Below are positions 27,269 to 37,281 of a stretch of 64,000 bases of DNA, piece after piece. The translations under genes were made by a program, and so were the position numbers. Each line of letters begins with the position of its first letter. Positions within the stretch are counted from its first letter, which is position 1. Location of the stretch: NCBI GenBank assembly GCA_022709905.1, contig JAKLHY010000038.1, positions 1-64,000 on the forward strand, in the 5' to 3' direction. The notes below the pieces were generated by a model. The model saw only the letters and a list, made by a program, of their open reading frames with translations. It had not been told where the DNA came from and did not search any database. Source of the stretch: Verrucomicrobiota bacterium. GTDB taxonomy: Bacteria; Verrucomicrobiota; Verrucomicrobiia; Limisphaerales; UBA1319.

Positions 27269-30100
27269 TTACGGCTCAACCCGCAGGCGCCAAAACCTGC
27301 GGGGGATTGTTCCGTGGTTGTCCACCCAAGAGTTTGTGCCAATGGGCTGTGCTCCGCTGACGACAGTCCAAAAGGGAGGAAACAAACTTGATGTGGCTTC
27401 GACGGTATATTGGACGGGCGAAGGCAATAGATCCCATTGCAGGATCGTTTGATTGGCCGAGTGCGACTGGATGCGCAATCGCGGTGTTGTCGGCGGTCCA
27501 ATCGCTGACTGCGACTGCTGCATATAGACCAGTCCCCAGTTCAAGGCGTTGACCAGATCTTTGGTGGCCATGTAGACAGGAGGGTCATCTTCCCAGACCT
27601 GATCGATGGTGCCGGTCGCGTAGAATTTACCGGCGGCCTCGAGGTAATTCGTCCGGCCCGAGTATTTGGAGGCATAGGCGAGAGCGTCGGCGGTGACCAA
27701 AGCCCAATCGTTGATCTCCAAATAGGGGTCCTCATGGGGATCATAAAAATAGAACGCGTTCCAGGTGGCCATCCGGCCGGGACGGTATTCCTGTGAAAAG
27801 TGGCGAAGAATAAAATCAGAGTAGCCAGTCAGCGCCTGGGTGACTCCCAAGTTATCCCGCAGGTCATATTCCTCGCAAAAATCGAGGTAACGTCCCAGCG
27901 TCCACAGAATCTGACTGAGCGAAAAGCTGCTGAGCCAGTGCCAATTCTCTTCGGGACGGAAACTCGTCGGATTGTTCAGCCATGGTTTATTCGACAGTTT
28001 GGCGGTTTCGCCAACAAGGGTGTGCAGTGCGGTCAACCAGCGGTCCTCGCCTGTATGCCGGTAGCCCTCGAGATAGCCGAAGATGAGATTTGCCCTTTCG
28101 CGGTAGAGATAGGGAGCGGTGAAATCGCCAAACTGAGATTGGTTCAACATGGCTTCCAAGCCCTCAAGTGCGACCTCGCGAAAACGCTCTTCTCCCGTCA
28201 AATGATAGGCCAACAGGAGATCGGGCACGCCGAAAAAAAGGTCGATGGACGGCGAGTTGCTATTGCGATTGGGATTCAGATAGCCGGGCTCGTCATGGTT
28301 ACTGTGGCCGAAGTAGCCCCCATGAACCCAGTGCTGAATTCCCGGATCGGGAATGTGGAGATAATCGATATCGGCCAAATGCCGAGCAGCCGGCAGGGCC
28401 AGATCCAGCCAGCGTTCGTCGTTCGACCGGGCATACTGCGCCAGCATTCCATGCAGATACCAGTACTTGAGGTTCATTTGACCGGCTTGCTGAGGTCCGA
28501 AGGCTTCGTAATCCAGCGGAACATCCCCGTAATCCTGCCAGCCGAAAAAATTGTAGCGTTCAATCACCTCCCGGAGGGTTGAATTGCCGAAGTTCGGATC
28601 ATGGATTTCCGGGTTGAAATCCGGATTCGGCGTGAAGGCGATCTCCACATAATGTTCATACAGAGGCCAGCGGCTGACGTCACGCATGGGGACTTCGCCG
28701 AGCGCTTTGGAGTGTGAAAACCAATCGGACGGACTGTGAAGCCAAAGGGGCGAATTGAAGGTCCGGGCCCGTTGCGCCGAGATCTCGGCCGCCTCGGGGC
28801 CGATCCCAAAATGTAGAAGGACCGTGTGGGTTTTTTCTTCTCCGACCCGCAGGTTGTGACGGAAGACCTCGCCATTCGGAAACAGGTCAATCGCGACCAG
28901 GCCGTTAGTCTGGATCTCGATGGCCTTGGGAAAGTTCTGCCAGAAATCCCGCAGTCCCAACTCGAGTCGAGGCCCGCGGTCTTCCGAACGATAGACAGTG
29001 GCCCATCCCAGGGCTTGGCGTCCTGTAAGGGTCTTTCCTGCGCCCGAAATCTCGAATCCGGGCTTTGTGCAGAAGGACTGCAGTCGAGGCGCGCAGAGCA
29101 TGTTCGATTCCCAGCCTGCCGGTCCCACGTAGGTGTCCCAGAAATCCGTGCCGCTCGAATCCTGGTAAAGCCGGATCGGGCTCGCCGGGGACGTTACGCT
29201 GACACCGGCTTCCATATTCACGTGCAGAGGGGCGGGGGACTCGGCCAGGCGCAAGGCCAACTTCAATCCTCCGAGATAAACGCTGTTTGTGCTACCCTGA
29301 TTATGGACATTCAATGGTTCATTGCTCTCGCCGGCCAACACCGGAAGATTGTTTTCGACGGTGAAATCAAGGCGCACCGTGGTTTGGCCCGCAAAGAAAT
29401 GACATCGGGCGGTGTAGTCCAATACGGCTCGCTGCCGCGCATCCAGAAGGCTCCCCTCGATCTTGATGACGGCATAAAGAGGACCGGTCCGTTCAATCCT
29501 GATGCGATTCCGCCTTGGTGGAGGCTGAATCGTTGCCGCGACCACACTAGTGCCATTCATATCCTGGTAAGCGAGGGCTTCTGTGGGAGACAACGGCCGA
29601 AGCATTGGAAGGCCCGCGACGGTCACCTGCTCAAACAGATTGAACGCGTTGGTGTTGATCTCAAAGACCGCGGCTCCCGTGTCGATCGTCAAGCGATTCG
29701 GCGCGGCGGATCGGATTGTGATTCCCGACGGGGGAAAGATGGGCCCCGCGGTCTTTTCAAGCCGCACCCGGGTGCTGCCCTGCGCCGGCGCCGTGCCGAA
29801 GCAGGAAACGAAAACCCATTTGGCCGGGGCCTTGGCATCGAGGCGATCTCCTCCCCATCGGCCCAGGATTTCAAATTGAGCCGGCAGAGGCGTGGAATCT
29901 TCCCGCAACAGGCGCAGTTGCGAGACCTCCGTGACTTGCCACGAGCGCGGTAAGGGAATCCCGCCGGCCACCCAATCATTCGTTCGCCCGACGCCAGATC
30001 GATTGGTGATGCTCAGCCACACGGAATCCTGGGCAGCCGTGGAGAGTGTGAGGATGAAGGACAAACCGGCCAATCCATGAAGGATGATTGAAGTATTCAT
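27269..30100 (-). CDS. Large exported PcRGLX/YetA-like protein (putative polysaccharide lyase)
   Basis: A 943-residue protein with a signal peptide (LHGLAGLSFILTLSTAAQ). The first third (GIPLPRSW, LRLLREDSTPLPAQFEILGRW, KWVFVSCFG) resembles the RIFT-barrel start of the PcRGLX/YetA-like family, whose characterised member is an exo-rhamnogalacturonan lyase (PL26). The middle is a beta-sandwich-rich region. Residues about 480-830 are helical with alternating W/Y-rich pairs (WYLHGMLAQYARSNDERWLDLALPAARHLADIDYLH), as in an (alpha/alpha) toroid. The last 80 residues are the end module of exported proteins (TILQWDLLPSPVQYTVEATSSL). The assignment rests on overall pattern only. A different helical-barrel glycosidase family is possible. 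Confidence 0.6.
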   Translation of the reverse strand: MNTSIILHGLAGLSFILTLSTAAQDSVWLSITNRSGVGRTNDWVAGGIPLPRSWQVTEVSQLRLLREDSTPLPAQFEILGRWGGDRLDAKAPAKWVFVSCFGTAPAQGSTRVRLEKTAGPIFPPSGITIRSAAPNRLTIDTGAAVFEINTNAFNLFEQVTVAGLPMLRPLSPTEALAYQDMNGTSVVAATIQPPPRRNRIRIERTGPLYAVIKIEGSLLDARQRAVLDYTARCHFFAGQTTVRLDFTVENNLPVLAGESNEPLNVHNQGSTNSVYLGGLKLALRLAESPAPLHVNMEAGVSVTSPASPIRLYQDSSGTDFWDTYVGPAGWESNMLCAPRLQSFCTKPGFEISGAGKTLTGRQALGWATVYRSEDRGPRLELGLRDFWQNFPKAIEIQTNGLVAIDLFPNGEVFRHNLRVGEEKTHTVLLHFGIGPEAAEISAQRARTFNSPLWLHSPSDWFSHSKALGEVPMRDVSRWPLYEHYVEIAFTPNPDFNPEIHDPNFGNSTLREVIERYNFFGWQDYGDVPLDYEAFGPQQAGQMNLKYWYLHGMLAQYARSNDERWLDLALPAARHLADIDYLHIPDPGIQHWVHGGYFGHSNHDEPGYLNPNRNSNSPSIDLFFGVPDLLLAYHLTGEERFREVALEGLEAMLNQSQFGDFTAPYLYRERANLIFGYLEGYRHTGEDRWLTALHTLVGETAKLSNKPWLNNPTSFRPEENWHWLSSFSLSQILWTLGRYLDFCEEYDLRDNLGVTQALTGYSDFILRHFSQEYRPGRMATWNAFYFYDPHEDPYLEINDWALVTADALAYASKYSGRTNYLEAAGKFYATGTIDQVWEDDPPVYMATKDLVNALNWGLVYMQQSQSAIGPPTTPRLRIQSHSANQTILQWDLLPSPVQYTVEATSSLFPPFWTVVSGAQPIGTNSWVDNHGTIPRRFWRLRVEP

Positions 30101-30287
30101 AGAGATATCACCGACTCAGGCGCAGCCCGGAAAAAACGGTTCCTTGATTTCTTGATGGGTTAATCTCGCTCTGCTATCGGAAGAGCGTCAAGGAAGAACC
30201 TCGCACCCCTTGGGTCCGATGGCGCTCCCTCCAAAACCCAATGCTGTTTTTGAGCGGATCCTCTGAGTGCTGGCGGGCGGCGTTTCG

Positions 30288-31070
30288 TCAGTCCAGGGGA
30301 TACCGTTTCAGACGGGTGATCTGGCACAAAACGTTGCCGAGAAAGAGCGGATTGTTCCTCAAATAACGGCGCCACAACCGGCGGGGTTCCTGGCAGAGCC
30401 GGAACAACCACTCGAATCCAGAGCGCTGAATCCAGCGGGGGGCCTGCTTGACGCGTCCCGCGTGGAAATCGAAGGCCGCCCCAAATCCGATCATGACGGT
30501 GGTGTCCAGGCGCGGCAGATAGGCGGCCATGAACTTCTCCTGTTTGGGGGTGCTCAAGCCAACCCAGAAGAAATCCGGTTTCACGGCGGCGACGCGACGG
30601 ACCAAATCGGTTTCTTCCTCGGGGGTCAAGGGTCGGAAAGGGGGGGTATATGCGCCCACAATTCGCAGTCCTGGGTAACGCTTTTCCAGTTGGTTCTTCA
30701 GGAGATCGGCCAAACCCTCTCCTCCGCCGTAGAGGAAGTGGGTATGCCCCGAGGTGCGGGTCCATTCGCAGAGTTCGAGCATCAAGTCGGGACCATAGAC
30801 ACGATCCATCTCGCGGTAGCCCGCCAGTTTCCCCGCCCAGACCATCGGCATGCCGTCGGGGGTCACTAAAAAGGCCTGGTTCAGGATCCGGCGAAAAGCC
30901 GGATCATCCTGGGCTTCCATGACGCCATGAACCCCGGTGATGCAGACGTAACCCTTGCGTTTTTCGTTGACCGCCTGGGCAAGGGCCTGACGGGCCGTGG
31001 CCAGATTTAGAACACTGAGTCCAACGCCCAGCACATTGACGCGTGGATTCGCTGGGGAGATCGCACTCAT
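30288..31070 (-). CDS. WecB/TagA/CpsF-family glycosyltransferase
   Basis: A 260-residue enzyme from the ATG at 31070. This start shares ATGA with the stop of the methyltransferase gene, and the longer open frame to 31169 would run deep into that gene. Family signatures are NVLGVGLSVL near the N terminus, TPDGMPMVWAGKL (catalytic Asp-Gly segment), VYGPDLMLELCEW, FLYGGGEG, and the C-terminal PKQEKFMAAYLP with IGFGAAFDFHAGRVKQAP. These enzymes transfer N-acetylmannosaminuronic acid, N-acetylmannosamine or related sugars to a lipid-linked acceptor at the cytoplasmic membrane, for teichoic acid or exopolysaccharide synthesis. The coupled methyltransferase suggests a sugar-modifying exopolysaccharide step. 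Confidence 0.93.
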   Translation of the reverse strand: MSAISPANPRVNVLGVGLSVLNLATARQALAQAVNEKRKGYVCITGVHGVMEAQDDPAFRRILNQAFLVTPDGMPMVWAGKLAGYREMDRVYGPDLMLELCEWTRTSGHTHFLYGGGEGLADLLKNQLEKRYPGLRIVGAYTPPFRPLTPEEETDLVRRVAAVKPDFFWVGLSTPKQEKFMAAYLPRLDTTVMIGFGAAFDFHAGRVKQAPRWIQRSGFEWLFRLCQEPRRLWRRYLRNNPLFLGNVLCQITRLKRYPLD

Positions 31071-31828
31071 GGCTTTTGGCACAGGAGCACCTGGGACACC
31101 CCGAAACGGCGCAATCCAGGGCAACGTTCCAAGCAGTTGGCGATTCCGCGAAATATTGGGCGCAGCCAACGGATGATGGCGGGCTGTTGGCCGGAGATGT
31201 TTTCAAAGGTCTGCCACAACCAGGTCCGGTAGCGCACCTGGAAACCCGCTTGATCGAGGAGCCGGCACAAGTCTTGGCCGAAATAGTTCCGGGCGTGAAA
31301 GTCAAACAGGCGACGGCCGATGGCCAGCGGAACATACGGAATAAAAGGAAAACAGGGCGGCAGCTTCAGACGACAGCACCGAAGCGTGATGCCGTGAGTC
31401 TCGAACGGGTAAAGCCGATTGGGAGAAAAGAGGGCCAGATATCCCCCCGGTTTGAGCACCCGGAAAATCTCACTCAGTGCCCGGCCATCATCGGGGACAT
31501 GTTCCAGGACCTCATTCAAAAGCGCGAGGTCAAAAGTGTTGGAGGGATAATGGATCTTTTCCAGGTCGCCCTGGTTCACGCGGTCGGTGTGAAGTCCCCG
31601 GCTTTGATACTGGCTGACCTTATCCACGCTGTATTCGATGCCGTAAGCGTCCGCTCCCAACTCGAGAAAGGCCAGCAAGTAGGCGCCCGCTCCACAACCG
31701 CAATCCAAAATCTTGGCTCCGGAAAGGGTCATGTGGTCTTGAAGCAGGCGCAAGCGTTTCTGCAAGCTGAGCGGCTTGTCGGTATCGCCTCCGCCCACCG
31801 CGATTCGGATCGAGTGATGTGCTGCCAT
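31067..31828 (-). CDS. Class I SAM-dependent methyltransferase
   Basis: A 253-residue protein of the Methyltransf_11/UbiE-like type. Motif I is ILDCGCGAGAYLLAFLELGA followed by the acidic residue of IEYS. A later stretch (LALLNEVLEHVPDDGRALSEIFRVLKPGGYLALFSPN) contains motifs II and III. It overlaps the glycosyltransferase by 4 bases (ATGA). The substrate is unknown. By context it may methylate a sugar or lipid-linked glycan, or be a SAM-dependent O-antigen-type modifier. Confidence 0.9.
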   Translation of the reverse strand: MAAHHSIRIAVGGGDTDKPLSLQKRLRLLQDHMTLSGAKILDCGCGAGAYLLAFLELGADAYGIEYSVDKVSQYQSRGLHTDRVNQGDLEKIHYPSNTFDLALLNEVLEHVPDDGRALSEIFRVLKPGGYLALFSPNRLYPFETHGITLRCCRLKLPPCFPFIPYVPLAIGRRLFDFHARNYFGQDLCRLLDQAGFQVRYRTWLWQTFENISGQQPAIIRWLRPIFRGIANCLERCPGLRRFGVSQVLLCQKP

Positions 31829-31882
31829 CCTGTAAATCGAATTCCTTTGGCGCGTTGTGCTTCGTTCCCAGGTCGGGGGGAC

Positions 31883-32296
31883 TCACATATTGTCGAGCAC
31901 TTCTCCCACGCCCAATCCTCCGTCGATCAATCCTCGTCCGGGTTTTTCCGCGCTGCGTTGCTGAAGGAACTCGATCATCTCGGTCTGGCGTTTTTCCACG
32001 GCGACGTCCAGAGGTGTCTTGCCATCCTTTCCTTTTCGCTTCACGTCGGCGCCCCCCTTGATCAGGGTCTCGGCGATCGTCAGGTCCCCTTTCATCGCCG
32101 CCAGATGCAGAGCCGTCCATCCTGAATAATTGGTTTTGTTGAGGTCGGTCTTGGCCGCGATGTGTTGTTTGACGAGCTTGAGGTCGCCTTTATCGACGGC
32201 CTGATACAACGTCGTGCTGGGGGCGCTGGGTCCGCATCCCATCCATGCCCCGCAGGAGATCACGCAAATAATAAGTAGGCGCACCGATGTCTTCAT
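31883..32296 (-). CDS. Ankyrin-repeat lipoprotein
   Basis: A 137-residue protein from the ATG at 32296 (an upstream in-frame ATG lies at 32320). The N terminus is a lipoprotein signal: basic start, hydrophobic IICVISCGAW and a lipobox-like WMGC, so the mature protein would be lipid-anchored. Two clear ankyrin repeats (GWTALHLAAMKGDLTIAETLIKGGADV and GKTPLDVAVEKRQTEMIEFL) plus a degenerate first one follow. Ankyrin lipoproteins are probable protein-binding factors of the envelope. It is a monocistronic minus-strand gene divergent from the following oxidoreductase. Confidence 0.85.
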   Translation of the reverse strand: MKTSVRLLIICVISCGAWMGCGPSAPSTTLYQAVDKGDLKLVKQHIAAKTDLNKTNYSGWTALHLAAMKGDLTIAETLIKGGADVKRKGKDGKTPLDVAVEKRQTEMIEFLQQRSAEKPGRGLIDGGLGVGEVLDNM

Positions 32297-32488
32297 GCTG
32301 CCGACTCTACCTGTTTGCATCCCTCTTGACCAGACAAACTCCTGCTCCGAAAACCGCCAACAAAGACAGGCTGATTACGAAGGCTCTGAGGGGTTTGGCA
32401 GATCGATGGAATGTCTGGGATTCAGCCAAAGCAACTCGTGTTCATGGGCGTTAATTCGCGGTTGGATTTTTTTTAAAGAACCGCCATC

Positions 32489-33919
32489 ATGTTGAGCATG
32501 AAACATTCAAACCAGAACCAGGATCCTGTTGCTTCGCGTCGTGATTTTCTAAGAACCACCGGTCAGTTGGCCGCTGTCTCCGCGTTAGCGGGTATCCCCC
32601 TTCCTCACGTTCATGCCGCGGTGGATAACACCATCCGTTTGGCGTTGATTGGCTGCGGGGGCCGCGGTAGTGGCGCGGTGGCGAACGCCATGTCGGCCGG
32701 AGGACTTGTTCTTGGCGATGACTCCGGCACCCAGCCGTCGACGCGCGGTGGCGCCAATGGTCCGGTCAAATTGGTCGCGATGGCCGATCTGCGCCAGGAT
32801 CGCCTCGATCAATCGCACCAAGCCTTGAGCCAAAGGCTCGGAGATCGGATCGACGTGCCCAAGGAACGTCGTTTTCTGGGATTCGACGCTTACCGCCAGG
32901 CCATCGATTGTCTGCGGCCGGGAGACGTCGCCATGTTGACCACCCACGCCGGTTTTCGGGCGCCTCACCTGGAGTATGCCGTTCAAAAAGGTGTTAATGT
33001 TTTCATGGAGAAGGATTTCGCGCCGGATCCAGGTGGCGTCAAGCGCATCCTCAGGGCCGGGGAGGCCGCCGAAAAGAAAAACCTCAAGATCGCCGCCGGG
33101 TTAATGTGCCGTCATTCTTCGGCGCGCCAGGCTCTGATTCAGAAGATCCGCGAAGGCGCGATGGGGCAAGTCCAGTTGATTCGGGCTTATCGCATGGATT
33201 CCGGTTATTTCATGGGGCCATTCCCGGGAGGGCAGAGTGAATTGCTTTGGCAGCTCAGCCCGGGGCATCCTTATCAGTTCCTGTGGTCATCGGGGGGAGT
33301 CTTCATCGAGCTCATGATTCATCAGATTGACGAGTGTTTTTGGATCAAGGATTCCTATCCGGTATCGGCTCACGGCGTTGGGGGACGGTTTGCCGGGAGC
33401 GCGGATTGCAGCCAGAACCTTGACAGTTATTCGATTGAATACACCTTCGCCGACGGGACCAAGGCCCTGGTCACCGGTCGTTACATCCCGAATTGCCGGG
33501 AGGAGTTTGCCACATTTGTTCACGGAACCCAGTGCGCTGCCAAGTTTTCGGGCAACGTCCACGCGCCGACCTCGTGGCTCTACAAGGATCAGCGCATCGA
33601 ACAATCCAACATCGATTGGCAGCCGGAAAAGGAGACTGTGAATCCCTGGCAAGCCGAATGGAATGTGCTCTTGAGCGCCATCCGGAATGATCGGCCCCAT
33701 AATGAGGCCCGGCGAGCCGCCCTTTCAAATCTCGGCGCCATCATGGGTCGGGCGGCGGTGCACTCCGGCAAGCTGATTACCTGGGAAGAAGCCATGGCAT
33801 CTGATTTTCAGTTTTGTGACCATGTCGATCAGTTGAACGCCAACAGCCCCGCCCCGGTGCGGGCGGACAGCCAGGGCCGATATCCCGCGCCGATTCCCGG
33901 AAAAACGATGGAGATTTGA
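32489..33919 (+). CDS. Tat-exported Gfo/Idh/MocA-family oxidoreductase
   Basis: A 476-residue protein. The N terminus has a twin-arginine motif (SRRDFLRTTG) followed by a hydrophobic stretch and AHA-like cleavage region, so it should be exported folded with its cofactor. The Rossmann fold opens with LALIGCGGRGSG. The family lysine motif, usually EKP, appears here as MEKDFAPDP, with Asp in place of Pro. A second internal ATG (32498) could also serve as start. These enzymes oxidise or epimerise sugars or inositols with NAD(P). The substrate is unknown. The gene is preceded by an AACCGCC stretch but no strong ribosome binding site. Confidence 0.88.
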   Translation: MLSMKHSNQNQDPVASRRDFLRTTGQLAAVSALAGIPLPHVHAAVDNTIRLALIGCGGRGSGAVANAMSAGGLVLGDDSGTQPSTRGGANGPVKLVAMADLRQDRLDQSHQALSQRLGDRIDVPKERRFLGFDAYRQAIDCLRPGDVAMLTTHAGFRAPHLEYAVQKGVNVFMEKDFAPDPGGVKRILRAGEAAEKKNLKIAAGLMCRHSSARQALIQKIREGAMGQVQLIRAYRMDSGYFMGPFPGGQSELLWQLSPGHPYQFLWSSGGVFIELMIHQIDECFWIKDSYPVSAHGVGGRFAGSADCSQNLDSYSIEYTFADGTKALVTGRYIPNCREEFATFVHGTQCAAKFSGNVHAPTSWLYKDQRIEQSNIDWQPEKETVNPWQAEWNVLLSAIRNDRPHNEARRAALSNLGAIMGRAAVHSGKLITWEEAMASDFQFCDHVDQLNANSPAPVRADSQGRYPAPIPGKTMEI

Positions 33920-33981
33920 CATTCGGACACTCGCATTCCGCGGCCGTATGGAGCGTTGCGAACGTCATCGCAAACACCACA

Positions 33982-36900
33982 CTAGGGCAAGCGCTCATGG
34001 CCTGCCGGTTGGCTGGGGATGGACTGGATGAAAGCCTCGACTTTGCGATACGTTAGATCCAGCAAGGGATCCCGGGCATCGCTGGTGGGATCCAGGTACC
34101 CTTGATGCAAAGCCTCCTGACAGACCGCCCAGGCCTCGCGGGGTTTGCCCGCCTGCCAAAAGGCTTCAATGAGCCGCGCCTGGATTCGTTTGGGCGCGAT
34201 CCGATCTAATTCGAAGTTGGCCACGCCGTAGGCATTGGTATCCGGACTCAGGCCCTCGCGGGCAAATCGGAAGCAGGCTGCGTCATCCCGGCGATCCCAA
34301 GCCAGCCCGGCGAGATGCAGCCGGTAAACCCGCTGATTGAGGGGGTCCACCTCAATCAACCGTTGAAGAACCGCCTCGAGTTCCGCGCTCGGCGGTCTGT
34401 AGAAAACCGATCTCAGATGGGCGTAAGATCGCATCAGGAAGTGCCCGTAATATCGCAGCACCTCCGGATCGGCGGCCGACCGCTCCCAGATCATCGCGCG
34501 CCGGCTCTGCAGGCGCTGGACTTCGAGTTCATCACTCAACCCAAAATCAGCGGCCTTGGCCGACAGTTCGACGGCATTGGTGGATTGGGGATAATCCGCC
34601 ATCCAACGCAGCAACAGGCTCCGATACAGGCGGTCATCGGGCATGCCCTGTTCCAGTTTGAAAAGTCCAAATGCGGAATAATCATCCTCGGTCAGCGGAT
34701 ATTTATCGAGGTATTGGGCCAGCAGAGTGCCGGGACGCGGCGAGAACGATTCATCGAAGGTGACGGGCACCGATGTCCCCGTCCGGACGAAGAACGCGCG
34801 CTGGGACAGATACTCGAGCACCGGATAGAAGTCGCTGTGGACCGCGACTTCGGGCGGTGCCACGAAGGGCGCATTATCCTGCGAGATGATTTCGCGGGAC
34901 AGAAACACAGGCAGCCGGAACAGGTCGATCCGTTCGAGATCGCTTTTCACGCTGGGAACCACAAATCGATTTCTCAAGGCTTGAAGATCGGTTCGGATGG
35001 GGCGCGTTGAACCCACCAGGGCAAGGTCGGTCTCCGCAGTCATCCAGACGCTGAAATAAGGGAACACCGAGCCGAACGTCTTCAGAACGACCTGGAACGA
35101 TTCGTCATCGGTCTCGTAAATCTGAACCCATTGGACCATGAGCCCGTCCGGCGTGAGGCGTTCCCGGCAGCTGCGGTAATACTCGTGGCTGAACACTCCC
35201 GCCACGCCCGCCATCCAGGGATTCGATGGCTCGCTGACGATCACGTCGTATTGTCGGCGGGTTAATTGAAGGAAGGTCTTGGCGTCCTCGCGCGCCAGGT
35301 GAAATTTGGGATGATCCAAGACTTGGTCGTTATGCTCGGAGAACAGGCGGGCGGCCTCGGCGACTTCGGGGGAAATTTCCACCGCGTCCAGATGTTCGAC
35401 CGTGGGATGGCGCAGGACAGCCGCGCAGGTCATGCCGCTACCCAGACCGACGACCAGCACCTGGCGCGACTCCGGACGCAGCAGCATCGGGATGTGCCCG
35501 AGCAGACGTTGGGTGGTCACATCGTTGCCTGTGCTGGCGTCGGGCTTGCCATTGACCGCCAAAGTCAAGTGCTGAACTCCCCCTTGCTGGGTGGACTCGA
35601 CCGATACGGTCGCGCCCGCTCCATCGCGATAGTAATTCAATCGGGTGCCGTTGATGAGCGCATGATACGCCGATGGGGCGAGGGGTTTTTCCAAACGCCA
35701 CAGGGCACGGGTGAAGACACGCTCCCAGTGATCGGCAAAAATCACCGAGGCAGCCATTACAAACATCGCCGCCCCCACCGGCGTTCCCACCCATACCAGG
35801 AGCCGGATGCGTGGCAGCTTGCGGCCGAGCACGGCCAGACCAATGGCGGCATTGACGGATATTCCCAGCATCAACGTTCCTGCCAGCCCCAGGCTCGGCA
35901 GGAGCCAAAGCCCGGTGACCGCCGCCCCCAGGACAGTGCCCAGCGTGTTTACCGAGAATACAGCTCCCACCGACCGGCCTGTGCGCGCCAGTTCCGCCGT
36001 CGCTATGCGGCTGACTAACGGAAGGGTCATGCCCAGAAACAACGTGGGAACAAACATGACCAAGAAACAGACCAGGGCCTGGGCTAAACCGTATAATGGA
36101 AATATCTCCGGTCTTCGCGCCAGCGTGCCCGAAATCTGTCCGAACCAATAGGGGATCGCGTCGTAGAAACCCATCGAGAGGAGCAAGGTGGCCGCCAACG
36201 CCAGCTCGGTCCAGGCGAATGCATCCAACGTCCGCCGCAACCGCCGCCATCGACCCACGATCCAGGCGCCCACCGCGATGCCCGAAATGAACGTGATCAG
36301 CATGATCGAGAATGCATGGGTGCTCGAGCCCAGCGCCAAGGCCAGCATCCGCGTCCAGACCACCTCGTAGAGCATCGCCACAAATCCAGAGAGACCAATC
36401 CCCACCACCGCCAGACGCAGCTCAGACGGAGTGAACGTTTCCTCCTCCGAAGCGAGCGAGGCGACCGGTTCGGCACGGGCATGGGATCGAACGGCCCCTT
36501 CCTGAAGCCAGCTGCTGACGACAAGGCCCACCGCTCCCACCAGCAGATTCAAGCCGGCTCCAGCCCACACCGTCGCTTGCAGACCCAGGACTGGAATCCA
36601 CCAGAAATCAGCCACACAACAGCCGACGACCGCCCCGGCGCTGTTGATGAAATAAAGGGTTGACACCCTTTCTCGCAATTCGCCAAGCGAACGTGTCACC
36701 AGCTTCACCAGCACCGGCAGGGTTCCTCCCATGAGCAACGTCGGAAAAAAAATCGTCAGCAGGCTGAATCCGAACTTCAAAACCAACAGTCCGCGGCTGC
36801 CAGGTTCCCATCCTGCGGCGACCCGGACAAAGCCTTGATGACAAAACTCGTAATAGGCCGGAAATACCAGGGCATACAGGCCGATGCCAATCTCCAGCCA

Positions 36901-37134
36901 GGCATACAGCGCCAGCGGACGGCGGATCCGGTCCGCAAACCGGCCAATCCAGGCATTCCCCAAGGCCAGTCCCCCCATAAAGGCGACCAGTGCCGCGATG
37001 ATACCGTAGGCGGTGCTCCCCAGGAACAACGCCAAGTAACGCATCCAGACCACCTCATAGACAAGGCCCGCCGCGCCTGAAATCCATAGGCAAAACACCG
37101 CTGTCGCAACCACCACCTGAGGCGATTTCATCAT
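33982..37134 (-). CDS. Membrane protein fused to a spermidine-synthase-like domain and TPR-like tail
   Basis: About 1,050 residues from the ATG at 37134 (an upstream frame to 37197 is likely untranslated). Residues about 1-480 contain many hydrophobic helices arranged as two similar halves (GAAGLVYEVVWMRYLALFLGSTAYG near the start, LSGFVAMLYEVVWTRMLALALGSSTHAFS in the second half), as in MFS-like permeases. Residues about 480-740 form a spermidine-synthase-type Rossmann domain (VLVVGLGSGMTCAAVLRH, VEHLDAVEISPEV, DVIVSEPSNPWMAGVAGVFSHEYY). The last 250 residues are helical, perhaps TPR-like. Fused permease/polyamine-synthase-like proteins are known in several bacterial phyla, but their substrate is not established. 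Confidence 0.85.
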   Translation of the reverse strand: MMKSPQVVVATAVFCLWISGAAGLVYEVVWMRYLALFLGSTAYGIIAALVAFMGGLALGNAWIGRFADRIRRPLALYAWLEIGIGLYALVFPAYYEFCHQGFVRVAAGWEPGSRGLLVLKFGFSLLTIFFPTLLMGGTLPVLVKLVTRSLGELRERVSTLYFINSAGAVVGCCVADFWWIPVLGLQATVWAGAGLNLLVGAVGLVVSSWLQEGAVRSHARAEPVASLASEEETFTPSELRLAVVGIGLSGFVAMLYEVVWTRMLALALGSSTHAFSIMLITFISGIAVGAWIVGRWRRLRRTLDAFAWTELALAATLLLSMGFYDAIPYWFGQISGTLARRPEIFPLYGLAQALVCFLVMFVPTLFLGMTLPLVSRIATAELARTGRSVGAVFSVNTLGTVLGAAVTGLWLLPSLGLAGTLMLGISVNAAIGLAVLGRKLPRIRLLVWVGTPVGAAMFVMAASVIFADHWERVFTRALWRLEKPLAPSAYHALINGTRLNYYRDGAGATVSVESTQQGGVQHLTLAVNGKPDASTGNDVTTQRLLGHIPMLLRPESRQVLVVGLGSGMTCAAVLRHPTVEHLDAVEISPEVAEAARLFSEHNDQVLDHPKFHLAREDAKTFLQLTRRQYDVIVSEPSNPWMAGVAGVFSHEYYRSCRERLTPDGLMVQWVQIYETDDESFQVVLKTFGSVFPYFSVWMTAETDLALVGSTRPIRTDLQALRNRFVVPSVKSDLERIDLFRLPVFLSREIISQDNAPFVAPPEVAVHSDFYPVLEYLSQRAFFVRTGTSVPVTFDESFSPRPGTLLAQYLDKYPLTEDDYSAFGLFKLEQGMPDDRLYRSLLLRWMADYPQSTNAVELSAKAADFGLSDELEVQRLQSRRAMIWERSAADPEVLRYYGHFLMRSYAHLRSVFYRPPSAELEAVLQRLIEVDPLNQRVYRLHLAGLAWDRRDDAACFRFAREGLSPDTNAYGVANFELDRIAPKRIQARLIEAFWQAGKPREAWAVCQEALHQGYLDPTSDARDPLLDLTYRKVEAFIQSIPSQPAGHERLP

Positions 37135-37281
37135 GGCACCAGACAATAGCCGACATGCTCCCGCGGTCAACAGATCAAGTTTTCCAATCCAAACCATCCC
37201 ATGGTCTGTTGAAGCGATGAGGCGCCTCAGACCTGCGCTTCGATGGCAAGCCGGCAGAACTTGACCCGGTCTGATGGTTGG

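Noticed and set aside
27280..27303. Terminator hairpin CCCGCAGG/CCTGCGGG
   Set aside because: The palindrome lies inside the last codons of the PcRGLX-like gene and has no T-tract; probably a coding coincidence.
28826..29953. 375-codon plus-strand open frame inside the PcRGLX-like gene
   Set aside because: Antisense of a gene with signal peptide and family-like motifs; typical GC-rich shadow composition.
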